64,000 bases of DNA from Heracleum sosnowskyi. Taxonomy: Eukaryota > Streptophyta > Magnoliopsida > Apiales > Apiaceae. A program made the position numbers and the translations under genes. Position 1 is the stretch's first letter. Every line of letters begins with the position of its first letter. The DNA lies in NCBI GenBank assembly GCA_030848705.1, contig CM061243.1, forward strand, positions 4,374,001 through 4,438,000. Reading direction: 5' to 3'. The notes beneath the pieces are model-generated. The model had not been told where the DNA came from. It worked only from the letters and a program-made list of their open reading frames with translations, and did no database searches. Shown piece after piece: positions 1 through 9,830 of the stretch.

Positions 1-51
1 ATTAATTTTCGTGAAATATGTCAAGACTCTAATATCTATTCCATTTTTCAG

Positions 52-888
52 GTGGAATTTCCGGTGGAAAATTCATATACATCGGATCAGAATTTTATCC
101 GGTGGAAATATATGAGCTACAATTTTACAGTATCAATGTATTGGACACCTTTCTTGGTCAAGTCCGAAGAAGCAGACCCTAATGGTCCAACTAAGACAGG
201 CCTCTTCAACCTTTACCTTGACGAATTTGATACTAAATGGACGTCCCAGATTGAGGATTTCGACTATGTGATTATCAATGCTGGTCACTGGTTTAGCCGT
301 CCTGGTTTTTACTATGAAAAGGGTAAGATAGTTGGTTGCAGATTCTGTCAGGTGGAGAATATTACGGATTTGCCAATGACCTACGGATACAGAAAAGCGT
401 TCAGAACTGCATTTAGCGCGATTAACAGTTTAAAGAATTTTAAGGGTGTGACATATTTAAAGACATATTCACCAATGCATTTTGAAAACGGGAATTGGAA
501 CGATGGTGGAGACTGTGTACGAACAAAACCGTTCAGGAGCAACGAGGCAAGCCTGGAAGGAATGAATTTAGAATTGTACATGACACAACTAGAGGAATTC
601 AAGGTTGCTGATGAAGAAGCAAAGAGAAGAGGAAAGAGATTCAGGTTAATGGATTTGACACCAGCAATGTTGTTAAGACCAGATGGACATCCTAGTAAAT
701 ATGGTCACTGGCCACATGAAAACGTGACATTGTATAATGATTGTGTACATTGGTGTTTACCAGGACCAATCGATACTTGGAGTGATTTCCTACTTCAGAT
801 GATGAAGACGGAAGGTCGGAGATCATACGAGCAGAGATTACAGTCGAAAAACAAGAAAGTTGGATCGAGTAAATTCATGTTCCATTGA
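52..888 (+). CDS. TBL/PMR5-family O-acetyltransferase, last exon (5' part outside window)
   Basis: This is the C-terminal 278 residues of a trichome-birefringence-like protein, a Golgi enzyme family that O-acetylates cell-wall polysaccharides. The exon opens right after a pyrimidine-rich AG acceptor at 50-51, so no start codon is expected here. The PC-esterase domain fills the exon. Seen are IINAGHWF, the FENGNWNDGGDC block, and the family's DxxH signature as DCVHWCLPG near the C-terminus, which supplies catalytic Asp and His. The matching GDS serine motif and the Golgi membrane anchor lie in upstream exons that are not visible. The sequence feels closest to the TBL19-22/27 (xyloglucan acetylation) group, but that is from memory only. 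The stop codon is at 886-888. Confidence 0.9.
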   Translation: MEFPVENSYTSDQNFIRWKYMSYNFTVSMYWTPFLVKSEEADPNGPTKTGLFNLYLDEFDTKWTSQIEDFDYVIINAGHWFSRPGFYYEKGKIVGCRFCQVENITDLPMTYGYRKAFRTAFSAINSLKNFKGVTYLKTYSPMHFENGNWNDGGDCVRTKPFRSNEASLEGMNLELYMTQLEEFKVADEEAKRRGKRFRLMDLTPAMLLRPDGHPSKYGHWPHENVTLYNDCVHWCLPGPIDTWSDFLLQMMKTEGRRSYEQRLQSKNKKVGSSKFMFH

Positions 889-1590
889 TGATTCTGTTTA
901 AAGTTAGAATTTAGGGCGAAAGGAAAAACACGATTATTCCACTGTTTTGCTTACAATTTTTTGTTCTTGTCATTCATTGATTCGTAGAGCCTTTTAAATC
1001 GAGTTTTGTTTGTCATGAATGTAATCTTGTTTCCTGTAAGCTGTGCATTTGTTCTGAGCATTGTATCATAGAATTTTAATCACGTAATCATTATAAAACA
1101 AGTAATTATGTTTTATTACATTGGATTTGGTTGTCACTGATGAAATAAAGGTAAAACAATTTCCCTTCATTTTATCCTTGTACAATAGTAGGCTCAAGGA
1201 ACATTTTCCTCTTGGCTTCATGCTAGCTTCTTATTCTATATCGATAAGATTCTAACCACACGGAGATGTTCTGTGTACGATATATCACATTTTTGATTAT
1301 TTCCTCCCATTGATTCATTCTACTTCTCTCGTGAGTTGTGACTTTATGGATAAAAAGAAAATAGCTTCTTCTTCAGAGCACAGCGGAGTGAAAAGTCGAT
1401 GGTCCAGCACTTTACTTTTACTCTGTTTACTTTCATATGTTGGTCCCATTTTTTGTAAAAAAATTAATAATAATAATAATAATAAATCTCCTCTGTTAGT
1501 TGTGGAATTTTTCACACACACAGCTGCAATGAGATTGATAGTGGGGATGATTCTCGGTATAGACTAGAGCATAGATTGACAAGACACTTT
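889..1590. other. Intergenic DNA after the TBL gene
   Basis: It holds the presumed 3' UTR of the TBL exon, with an AATAAA-like stretch near 1143, and an (AAT)n microsatellite at about 1466-1488. A plus-strand ORF at 1310-1567 is low-complexity and matches nothing I know. Confidence 0.6.
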
Positions 1591-2140
1591 ACTAAAAGAG
1601 GATCAAGTAAATTTGTATTGCAATGGCCTTTTATATCTTCTTGTGAAAATACAACTAAAAGAGGATCAAGTAAACTTATATTGCAATGGCCTTTTATATC
1701 CTCTTGATCAACAAAAATCTACAACGGGCCTACATCTCTTTCGATGTTTTTAAAACTAGAACTGTAATATTCAAAAGACATAATTGTATGAAAGCAAGAC
1801 CATTGAAGATGAAGTTATGCGATATTGCACACACATAATCACATTATTTTCACTTTCATTACCTATTCCGATTTTACACATCGAGCTCTTATTTTATAAA
1901 GTTAACAAAACGAACAGAGGTTAGGTACATATAAAGCTATGTGATAATTATTCACAAACCAACTTAATGCTTGTTTTGATTTAAAAAATAAATCATGATA
2001 AGTACCACGACACAGAAGCTGACCTTGGTAGCTTCTTCACTGCGGGGAATCAAATCGGGTATTTTTGTAAGGAGGCTTGTCGTGCAAATCAACAATTGTA
2101 AACTGAAGCGAGAAGTCCCTTTTGAAGGATCTTCACTCAT

Positions 2141-2248
2141 TCATTCATTACCGGTAGCAATTCTGTCAATTGTCCTGCACAACCCGTTTAGAGTTTCAAG
2201 TTGCATCTCCTTCACATGATTATCATTGACCACTAATTTTGCTCCAGC
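2141..2248 (-). pseudogene. Relic last exon of an unidentified gene, array copy 1
   Basis: On the minus strand a splice-acceptor-like CATGTCAG is followed by 35 sense codons and a TGA. The product is hydrophilic (it contains HVKEMQLETLNGLCR) and looks like a C-terminal helix. I do not recognise the family. A diverged, frameshifted relative lies at about 2680-2800 in the same unit, after the decayed tRNA. No upstream exons are visible. Confidence 0.45.
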
Positions 2249-2335
2249 CTGACATGAAGGACAATAAAACCATTTAACAATTTTATAAGCTAATTGATTT
2301 TTTTATAAGAATTAAAGATTATACTATTCAACACA

Positions 2336-2416
2336 GTCGAGATGGCCGAGTTGGTCCAAGGCGCCAGATTAAGGTTCTGGTCCGAAAGGGCGTGGGTTCA
2401 AATTCCACTCTCGACA
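2336..2416 (+). tRNA. tRNA-Leu (anticodon AAG), array copy 1
   Basis: The acceptor stem GTCGAGA/TCTCGAC is fully paired with discriminator A. The D arm has GGCCGAG. The anticodon stem CCAGA/TCTGG closes loop TTAAGGT, giving AAG. A long leucine-type variable arm and a GGGTTCAAATTCC T arm follow; one T-stem pair is G-T. Plant Pol III signals are present: CAA just upstream (TTCAACACAG) and a T9 run just downstream. Confidence 0.93.
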
Positions 2417-2592
2417 ATTTTTTTTTAAAATTTTAGCCATCTTAAAACTAGTTCTGCAAATACAACTTCGAACATCTACAACTGGTACTACATACTTTCT
2501 TCACCACAGCAAACAAGTAATTATGAAAGTAACATAAACTGATCTCGAACCTTCTCTAAAAAACAAATTTCAATAACATTATAAGAAGGTTT

Positions 2593-2672
2593 CTCGAGAT
2601 GGCCGAGTTGGTCCAAGGCGCCTGATTTAAGACCAGGTCGGCAAGGGCGTGGGTTCAAATCCCCAAAGAGGA
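2593..2672 (+). pseudogene. Decayed tRNA-Leu (anticodon UAA-like), array copy 1
   Basis: The 5' half is a good leucine tRNA (CTCGAGA, D arm, loop TTTAAGA). The 3' end reads CCCCAAAGAGG, so neither the T stem nor the acceptor stem can pair, and the 31:39 pair is A-C. No T-run terminator follows. It looks like a tRNA truncated by a recombination junction that joins it to the exon relic at about 2680. Confidence 0.8.
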
Positions 2673-2864
2673 AAATTCATTCATCACGGCAGCTATTCTG
2701 TCAATTCTCCTTCACAACATGTTTAGTATTTCTAGTTTGATCACCTTCACATAAATACCATTGACCATTATGTATGAACCAAACATTAAGGACAGAATAA
2801 CTATGTAACAATTTCATAAGCTAATTTAAATATTAGGAAATTAAAAAAAATATTGCTCAATAAA

Positions 2865-2944
2865 GTCGAGATGGCCGAGTGGTCAAAGGCACCTGATTCA
2901 AGACCAGGTCCGTAAGGGCGTGGGTTCAAATCCCACTCTCGACA
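2865..2944 (+). tRNA. tRNA-Leu (anticodon CAA), array copy 1
   Basis: The acceptor GTCGAGA/TCTCGAC is perfect and the T arm intact. The anticodon loop TTCAAGA gives CAA. There is no intron, although plant nuclear tRNA-Leu(CAA) genes usually have one, and the 31:39 pair is an A-C mismatch. Upstream GCTCAATAAAG supplies the CAA motif and a long T-rich run follows. It could be expressed, or be an anticodon-shifted duplicate of the AAG/UAA type. Confidence 0.8.
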
Positions 2945-3526
2945 ATTTTTTTTATTTTTTTTATCTAGGAAAATTCTACTAAAAGAGGATCAAGTAAATT
3001 TGTATTGCAATGGCCTTTTATATCCTCTTGTGAAAATACAACTAAAAGAGGATCAAGTAAACTTATATTGCAATGGCCTTTTATGTCCTCTTCGTCACCA
3101 AAAATCTACAACGGGCCTACATCTCTTTCGATGTTTTTAAAACTAGAACTGTAATGTTCAAAAGACATAATTGTATGAAAGCAAGACCATTGAAGATGAA
3201 GTTATGCGATATTGCACACACATAATCACACTATTTTCACTTTCATTACCTATTATGATTTTACACATCGAGCTCTTATTTTATAAAGTTAACAAAATGA
3301 ACAGAGGTTGGTACATATAAAGCTATGTGATAACTATTCATAAACCAACTTAATGCTTGTTTTGATTTAAAAAATAAATCATGATAAGTACCATGACACA
3401 GAAGCTGACCTTGGTAGCTTCTTCACTGTGGGGAATCAAATCGGGTATTTTTGTAAGGAGGTTTGTCGTGCAAATCAACAATTGTAAACTGAAGCGAGAA
3501 GTCCTTTTTGAAGGATCTTCACTCAT

Positions 3527-3634
3527 TCATTCATTACCGGTAGCAATTCTGTCAATTGTCCTGCACAACCCGTTTAGAGTTTCAAGTTGCATCTCCTTCA
3601 CATGATTATCATTGACCAGTATTTATGCTCCAGC
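3527..3634 (-). pseudogene. Relic last exon, array copy 2 (in-frame stop)
   Basis: It corresponds to the minus-strand relic of copy 1, but codon 4 from the acceptor is TAA, so this copy cannot encode the segment. This argues that the exon is no longer under selection. Confidence 0.45.
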
Positions 3635-3721
3635 CTGACATGAAGGACAAGAAAACCATTTAACAATTTTATAAGCTAATTGATTTTTTTATAAGAATTA
3701 AAGATTATACTATTCAACACA

Positions 3722-3761
3722 GTCGAGATGGCCGAGTTGGTCCAAGGCGCCAGATTAAGGT

Positions 3762-3794
<33 letters not shown>

Positions 3795-3802
3795 TCTCGA
3801 CA
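3722..3802 (+). tRNA. tRNA-Leu (anticodon AAG), array copy 2
   Basis: It matches the copy-1 gene except in the T arm, where TCCCAC restores full T-stem pairing. The same upstream CAA motif and downstream T run are present. Confidence 0.93.
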
Positions 3803-3978
3803 ATTTTTTTTTAAAATTTTAGCCATCTTAAAACTAGTTCTGCAAATACAACTTCGAACATCTACAACTGGTACTACATACTTTCTTCACCACAGCAAAC
3901 AAGTAATTATGAAAGTAACATAAACTGATCTCGAACCTTCTCTAAAAAACAAATTTCAATAACATTATAAGAAGGTTT

Positions 3979-4058
3979 CTCGAGATGGCCGAGTTGGTCC
4001 AAGGCGCCTGATTTAAGACCATGTCGGCAAGGACGTGGGTTCAAATCCCCAAAGAGGA
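3979..4058 (+). pseudogene. Decayed tRNA-Leu (UAA-like), array copy 2
   Basis: It has the same broken 3' end as the copy-1 relic, plus further damage: the anticodon stem 3' side is CCATG instead of CCAGG and the variable arm has GGACG. The extra changes fit lack of selection. Confidence 0.8.
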
Positions 4059-4250
4059 ACATTAATTCATCACTGCAGCTATTCTGTCAATTCTCCTTCA
4101 CAACATGTTTAGTATTTCTAGTTTGATCACCTTCACATAAATACCATTGACCATTATGTATGAACCAAACATTAAGGACAGAATAACTATGTAACAATTT
4201 CATAAGATAATTTAAATATTAGGAAATTAAAAAAAATATTGCTCAATAAA

Positions 4251-4330
4251 GTCGAGATGGCCGAGTGGTCAAAGGCACCTGATTCAAGACCAGGTTCATA
4301 AGGGCGTGGGTTCAAATCTCACTCTCGACA
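4251..4330 (+). tRNA. tRNA-Leu (anticodon CAA), array copy 2
   Basis: The acceptor stem is intact. The variable arm changed from GTCCGTAAGG to GTTCATAAGG, weakening its stem, and the T arm has CTCAC (one G-T pair). Loop TTCAAGA again gives CAA without an intron. Function is less certain than for copy 1. Confidence 0.7.
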
Positions 4331-4912
4331 ATTTTTTTTATTTTTTTTTATCTAGGAAAATTCTACTAAAAGAGGATCAAGTAAATTTGTATTGCAATGG
4401 CCTTTTATATCCTCTTGTGAAAATACAACTAAAAGAGGATCAAGTAAACTTATATTGCAATGGCCTTTTATGTCCTCTTCGTCACCAAAAATCTACAACG
4501 GGCCTACATCTCTTTCGATGTTTTTAAAACTAGAACTGTAATGTTCAAAAGACATAATTGTATGAAAGCAAGACCATTGAAGATGAAGTTATGTGATATT
4601 GCACACACATAATCACACTATTTTCACTTCATTACCTATTTCGATTTTACACATCGAGCTCTTATTTTATAAAGTTAACAAATCGAACAGAGGTTGGTAC
4701 ATATAAAGCTACGTGATAATTATTCACAAACCAACTTAATGCTTGTTTTGATTTAAAAAATAAATCATGATAAGTACCACGACACAGAAGCTGACCTTGG
4801 TAGCTGCTTCACTACGGGGAATCAAATCGGGTATTTTTGTAAGGAGGCTTGTCGTGCAAATCAACAATTGTAAACTGAATCGAGAAGTCCCTTTTGAAGG
4901 ATCTTCACTCAT

Positions 4913-5020
4913 TCATTCATTACCGGTAGCAATTCTGTCAATTATCCTGCACAACCCGTTTAGAGTTTCAAGTTGCATTTCCTTCACATGATTATCATTG
5001 ACCAGTATTTCTGCTCCAGC
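4913..5020 (-). pseudogene. Relic last exon, array copy 3
   Basis: It is open like copy 1, with several substitutions (GAE-ILV in place of GAK-LVV, and R-I-I-D). The acceptor-like CATGTCAG is kept. Confidence 0.45.
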
Positions 5021-5107
5021 CTGACATGAAGGACAAGAAAACCATTTAACAATTTTATAAGCTAATTGATTTTTTTATAAGAATTAAAGATTATACTATT
5101 CAACACA

Positions 5108-5147
5108 GTCGAGATGGCCGAGTTGGTCCAAGGCGCCAGATTAAGGT

Positions 5148-5180
<33 letters not shown>

Positions 5181-5188
5181 TCTCGACA
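5108..5188 (+). tRNA. tRNA-Leu (anticodon AAG), array copy 3
   Basis: The sequence is intact and matches copy 2, with CAA upstream and a T9 terminator downstream. The third tandem unit ends about 120 bp further on, so no UAA- or CAA-type partner follows. Confidence 0.93.
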
Positions 5189-5309
5189 ATTTTTTTTTAA
5201 ATTTTAGCCATCTTAAAACTAGTTCTGCAAATACAACTTCGAACATCTACAACTGGTACTACATACTTTCTTCACCACAGCAAACAAGTAATTATGAAAG
5301 TAACATAAA

Positions 5310-8300
5310 TAATTTGTATAGGAAGAATGAGAGAAATGTAATAGAACCTGTTCCTGTTGTGTTGTGTGTTCGGCCCAAATTTATTTTTCTAAAAATAATA
5401 TTTATTTATAATTTTTCTGAAAATAAATGTTTATCAAACGGGCTCATTAACTCCTTATATATAATAAGCGTAAGGGAGATCTTATCCAAAACTTTGGTCG
5501 GTCACTGTACTACCAAAAGTATACGATCCGTTGGATTATAAAACTATAAATATTCAAATAGATGAGGACCGTTAGATATAATATTAAAAATTGTATTTTA
5601 TTAATAATAGGATAGTATTTAAATAATAAAATGTGTATTTTGATAATTTAAACCAATTATAAATAGGTTTTCTATATTGAATATAAATCTTTATGTAAAA
5701 ATTCGTAATTATCTTTTCTCTTTAGTTTATGGATAGTTCCAGTTAGATAATAATTATTAAACCAGCAGTAAATTAAAAATAATTTTGTTAGCTTCGCGTG
5801 GGCTGTAAAATCATTAAAATCTGTTGTCTAAAACTCAAGATAGAGCCCAAACCGTAAAGTGATTATCTAAATTTTAATAATTTTTTTTATTATTGTAGCA
5901 CCAATTTAATTTTTTCCCTAATTCTTTTAAATTTATAAATTCTATGTTTATTTCAATAAAATATTAAAATCAATTTAAGAAAAAAATAAAATCGATCTGG
6001 TCCGTGTACGACCACTATACGACCAAATTAATTATTATAGTTAGATATTAGATAGATAGATGAGAATTGTTAGATCTAATATTAAAAAGTGTATCTGATT
6101 AATAATAGAATTTTATTTAAATACTAAAAAGTGTATTTTGATAATTTAAAATTTTTCTATGTAAAAATTCTTAAATATCTTTTCTCTTTAATTTATGTAT
6201 AGTTCCAGTTAGATAATAACTAGGTTAGTAAGCCGTCCTTCGCAACGACATTAGAATATATTTGTTAAGAAAAAGAATATTATAATAAAAATTGTGAAAT
6301 TAATATCTGCAAAATTATTTAAATTATCAAATAAAATATATTCTATAAAATTTGCATTTGGGTAGGTACTATAATAAAATATTTACATATTTTGTTTGTT
6401 TATATAGTTTGATTTTTTATTTTGTTGGACCGATACCATTGCCAATTGCCATATATATATATATATATATTATATTGACAAAAATCAATATAAACATATA
6501 ATATTACTTATATTTATATAGTATTATTAGAAAAGATAATATATAATTTATATTATATATTATAAATCTTATAGTTTGTAATATTTCAAATCTTAGCAAA
6601 ATTCCATCCTTATTGAAACAAACATAATAATTAAAAATATCTAAGAAAATGACAGTAATTATCAATCTCAATAGACCTTTAGTGCATATTCAAAATATAT
6701 TAAAATCAGACAAGTTATCAATGTAGTTTAAAAGTATAATGTGAAACCTTTAGTACATATTATTTAATACTAAAAAGTAAGATTGGAAACACATGTGTTA
6801 AACCAAATATCAGATAACAATTCATATCGATTACAATATTAAAAATTATCAATATAATGTTCATGTATATCATACTAACAATGATACATGTGAGAACTCA
6901 TGTACATGAATAAATTTAAACATTTTTTTTCTGAAGGAACATAACAATTTGATTAATCCAAATTATAATTATATTAGTTTACATATAACAAACATAAAAG
7001 CATAATATCAAAATATTATTAAAATATTGAGGGTTTCATATTCATAAACAATAATTTTGAATATAATACTTAACCGCCTTTTCTTTTCGGTTTATGGGTA
7101 GGTCAACTGGTCAAGTTAGATAATAATTATTAAACCATCATTAAATTAAATATAATTTCGTGAGTTTCACAAGGGTTGTAAAATCGTCAAAATTCAATTT
7201 CTAAAACTCAGGATAGAACCCAAATAGTAAAGTGAGTATCTAAATTTTAATAAATATTTTTTTTATAATTGTAGCACCAATTTATTTATTTTTCCACTAA
7301 TTCTTTTAAATATAGAAATTTTATATTTCTTTCAATAAAGTATTAAAATAAATTAAGAACAAATTCAAATCGATAAAGAATATATAATAATATGAGAATA
7401 AAATTTTATATAATCATAACATAATTTTTATTCTGTTTAATAATTTTAAAGTAATAATGTATTTTAAAATTTTATATACACTATAAATAAACCAAAACAT
7501 TAAAAGTAAAAACAGTTAGTAAGATACTGATATTATATCAGTATGTACTTGATATCCTTATTATATTGAACACTTATATATAATAAGCATAATAGGGATC
7601 TTATCCAAAATTTTGATCGTATGGTCTTTGGACAACCAAATTAATAATGACTATTAGATCTTAACTAGATAAATGAAAATCGTTTGATCAAATATTAAAA
7701 AAGTGTATTTTATTTATAATAGGATTATATTTAAATTCTAAAAAGAGTATTTTGATAATTTAAACCAAATATAAATAAGTTTTCTATATTGAATAGAATT
7801 CTCCATGTAAAAAATTCGTGACTTTCTTTTCTCTTCTATGGACAATTCCAGTTAGATAAAAATTGTTAAACCATCTTTTAATTAAAGATAATTTAATTAT
7901 CTTCACGTGGGGTGTAAAATCGTCAAAATCTGGTTTTTAAAACACAAGATAAAGCTCAAATTAGTAAAGTGAGTATTTAAATTCTAATCATGATTATTAT
8001 GTCATCATTATTTTAACTCCAATTTAATTACTTTTTTCTAACTATTTTAAATTTAGAAATCTATGTTCAAAAATTAAAATCAATCTAAGAAAAATTCAAA
8101 TAAACAAAGAATATAATAATACGAGGATAAAATTTTATAAAATTGTGCATATTTTTTATCCTATTTTATTAAGTTTTATATCAAATATTATTTATTATTA
8201 AATAATAAATTATACGCAAATGGTGATTTTGTTTTACAAGCACTCATAAAGACCTAATTTCATTGTTAGCAGGACTATATTCATATTAAAAAAAATAGTA

Positions 8301-9693
8301 TTTTGAAATTTTAGACTGAACATACGTAACTTTTTTAACCTATATACATTGTAAATTATTAAATTCTAAACTTTAAAAGTTTGTTAATCAATTAGTATAG
8401 TACTTTTCTGAAAAATCGTACTTTACAAAAAATATTATCAAATAACCTATGTCTGCAAGAAAAAAAATGAAAAAAATTCTTATTTTTCAAAAAAACCCTG
8501 TAAATTTTAATATGTTGTTGGTAGATTCAAATATTAGATCATTCTACATGATAATTTTACTGTTATATGTAACGTTTCTCAACAATTTAATTTGAAAGAT
8601 CCAACGATTATGGATTGAGTGATCAAACAAAGTGACCAGACTTATAAGAAAACTTTCATTATTTAGTCTTTAATATAATAACATAGATATTTACGGGATA
8701 TACTATAAAAAAATGAATTTTATACAGAATTTTGATCGTCACGGTGTACTACTTTAAAAGAAGAACTATTACAAAAAAATTATATTTTAATTGATAATTT
8801 AGTTTCTCAAAAGTTCAAAGTTCCCGCATCATTAACATATTACAAAAAAGAGTATATTATATTTTAGCAATAAATATTTTAAAAAATTAAAAATTAAAAA
8901 CAAATATAAATATTAAGAAAAATTAATGATGTTATCCTGGTAGTTTGGTCCTAAATACCTCCAAAATATTCTTAACCGTTAGATCCAATACTTTTAAAAA
9001 TAGATGATCAAGATTATATCATATAAAAAGAAATTATTATCCAAAAATGATATAAGTTAAAAGATATTATATTAGGATTGGATTTTCCAAAAAGTTAAAA
9101 CATAAAAATAGTTGTAATTAAATAAGGAAACTCATTTAATACCAAAATAATAAAAATCATTTAATCTTAAATAGATAGGTGAAAACCGTTAGATTTAACA
9201 TTAAAACCTGTATTTGGTTAATAAAGGCTATTCTAATAATCTAAACTACATATAACTAGATTTCCTAAATCGAATAGAATTCTCAACATTAAATTTCGTC
9301 ACTTTATTCTCTTTTTAGTTTTAGAATAGTTTTTAATTGAAAAAGAACTATTAAACCACAACTAAATTAAAGATTATTTTGTGAATTTCATGTGGACCGT
9401 AAAATTGGCCAAATCTAACTTTTATAACTCAATATAAACAAATATTAAATTGAGCGTGTAAAATATAATAAATATCAAATTTTTAACTATAATTTTTTTC
9501 GGGTAAATCTTTTTTAACAATAATTTAATCATGTAAACTAATAACTTTTAAATATTAAAATATTCATAAATAAATATAATTATAAATATTAAAAAAACAA
9601 TCGTGTGTTGCATGGGTAATAAAAATATAATTATAAACAGAATAATTATAAATAAAATTTAAGTAACTGTGCATCACACACGCTATAAGCTAG
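5310..9693. mobile_element. AT-rich block of degenerate Helitron-like repeats
   Basis: No gene is seen. Two segments begin alike on the plus strand: CTTATATATAATAAGCGTA at about 5452 and CTTATATATAATAAGCATA at about 7572. Both continue into GATCTTATCCAAAA and a shared body. A plus-strand Helitron-type 3' end, GCTATAAGCTAG followed by T, ends near 9693. A minus-strand type end (CTAG at 6220-6223 followed by a CCGTCCTTCGCAACG near-hairpin) and a minus-strand 5'-like end near 8690 (TAATATAATAACATAGATA) indicate further overlapping copies. Exact element borders are uncertain. A (TA)n run lies at about 6452-6472. Confidence 0.5.
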
Positions 9694-9830
9694 TAATAAT
9701 AACAATATTAGCTTCTCCATGGACAAGGCATTTTTGAGGAAAAAATGAAAATATTTTTACTTTTAAGGTAATTAGAAATTTGAGATAATCATAAGTTGAA
9801 AAATGTATACAATTTTCAATTTAAAAATTA

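Larger units (their letters stand above)
1591..5309. repeat. Tandem array of a ~1386-bp unit (2 full copies and one partial)
   Basis: Copy 1 spans about 1591-2977, copy 2 about 2978-4364, and copy 3 about 4365-5309, where homology stops abruptly. The landmarks repeat with an exact 1386-bp offset: tRNA starts 2336/3722/5108, 2593/3979 and 2865/4251. Copies differ at scattered single bases and 1-bp indels, so the duplication is fairly recent. Each full unit contains three tRNA-Leu-type sequences. It also has two related relics of a coding exon on the minus strand, and a ~63-bp internal direct repeat near its start (1591 and 1654). The 74-codon plus-strand ORFs at 1995, 3381 and 4767 are carried along by the duplication and look non-coding. 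Confidence 0.9.

Noticed and set aside
1310..1567. 85-codon plus-strand ORF with a hydrophobic stretch (TLLLLCLLSYVG) that looks like a signal peptide
   Set aside because: It runs through an (AAT)n repeat read as poly-Asn, has no recognisable domain, and an ORF also exists on the other strand; more likely chance.
1995..2219. Repeated 74-codon ORF (also at 3381 and 4767) as a possible gene family
   Set aside because: The repeat is explained by the tandem duplication, and the minus-strand exon relic overlaps it; no codon-type conservation is visible.
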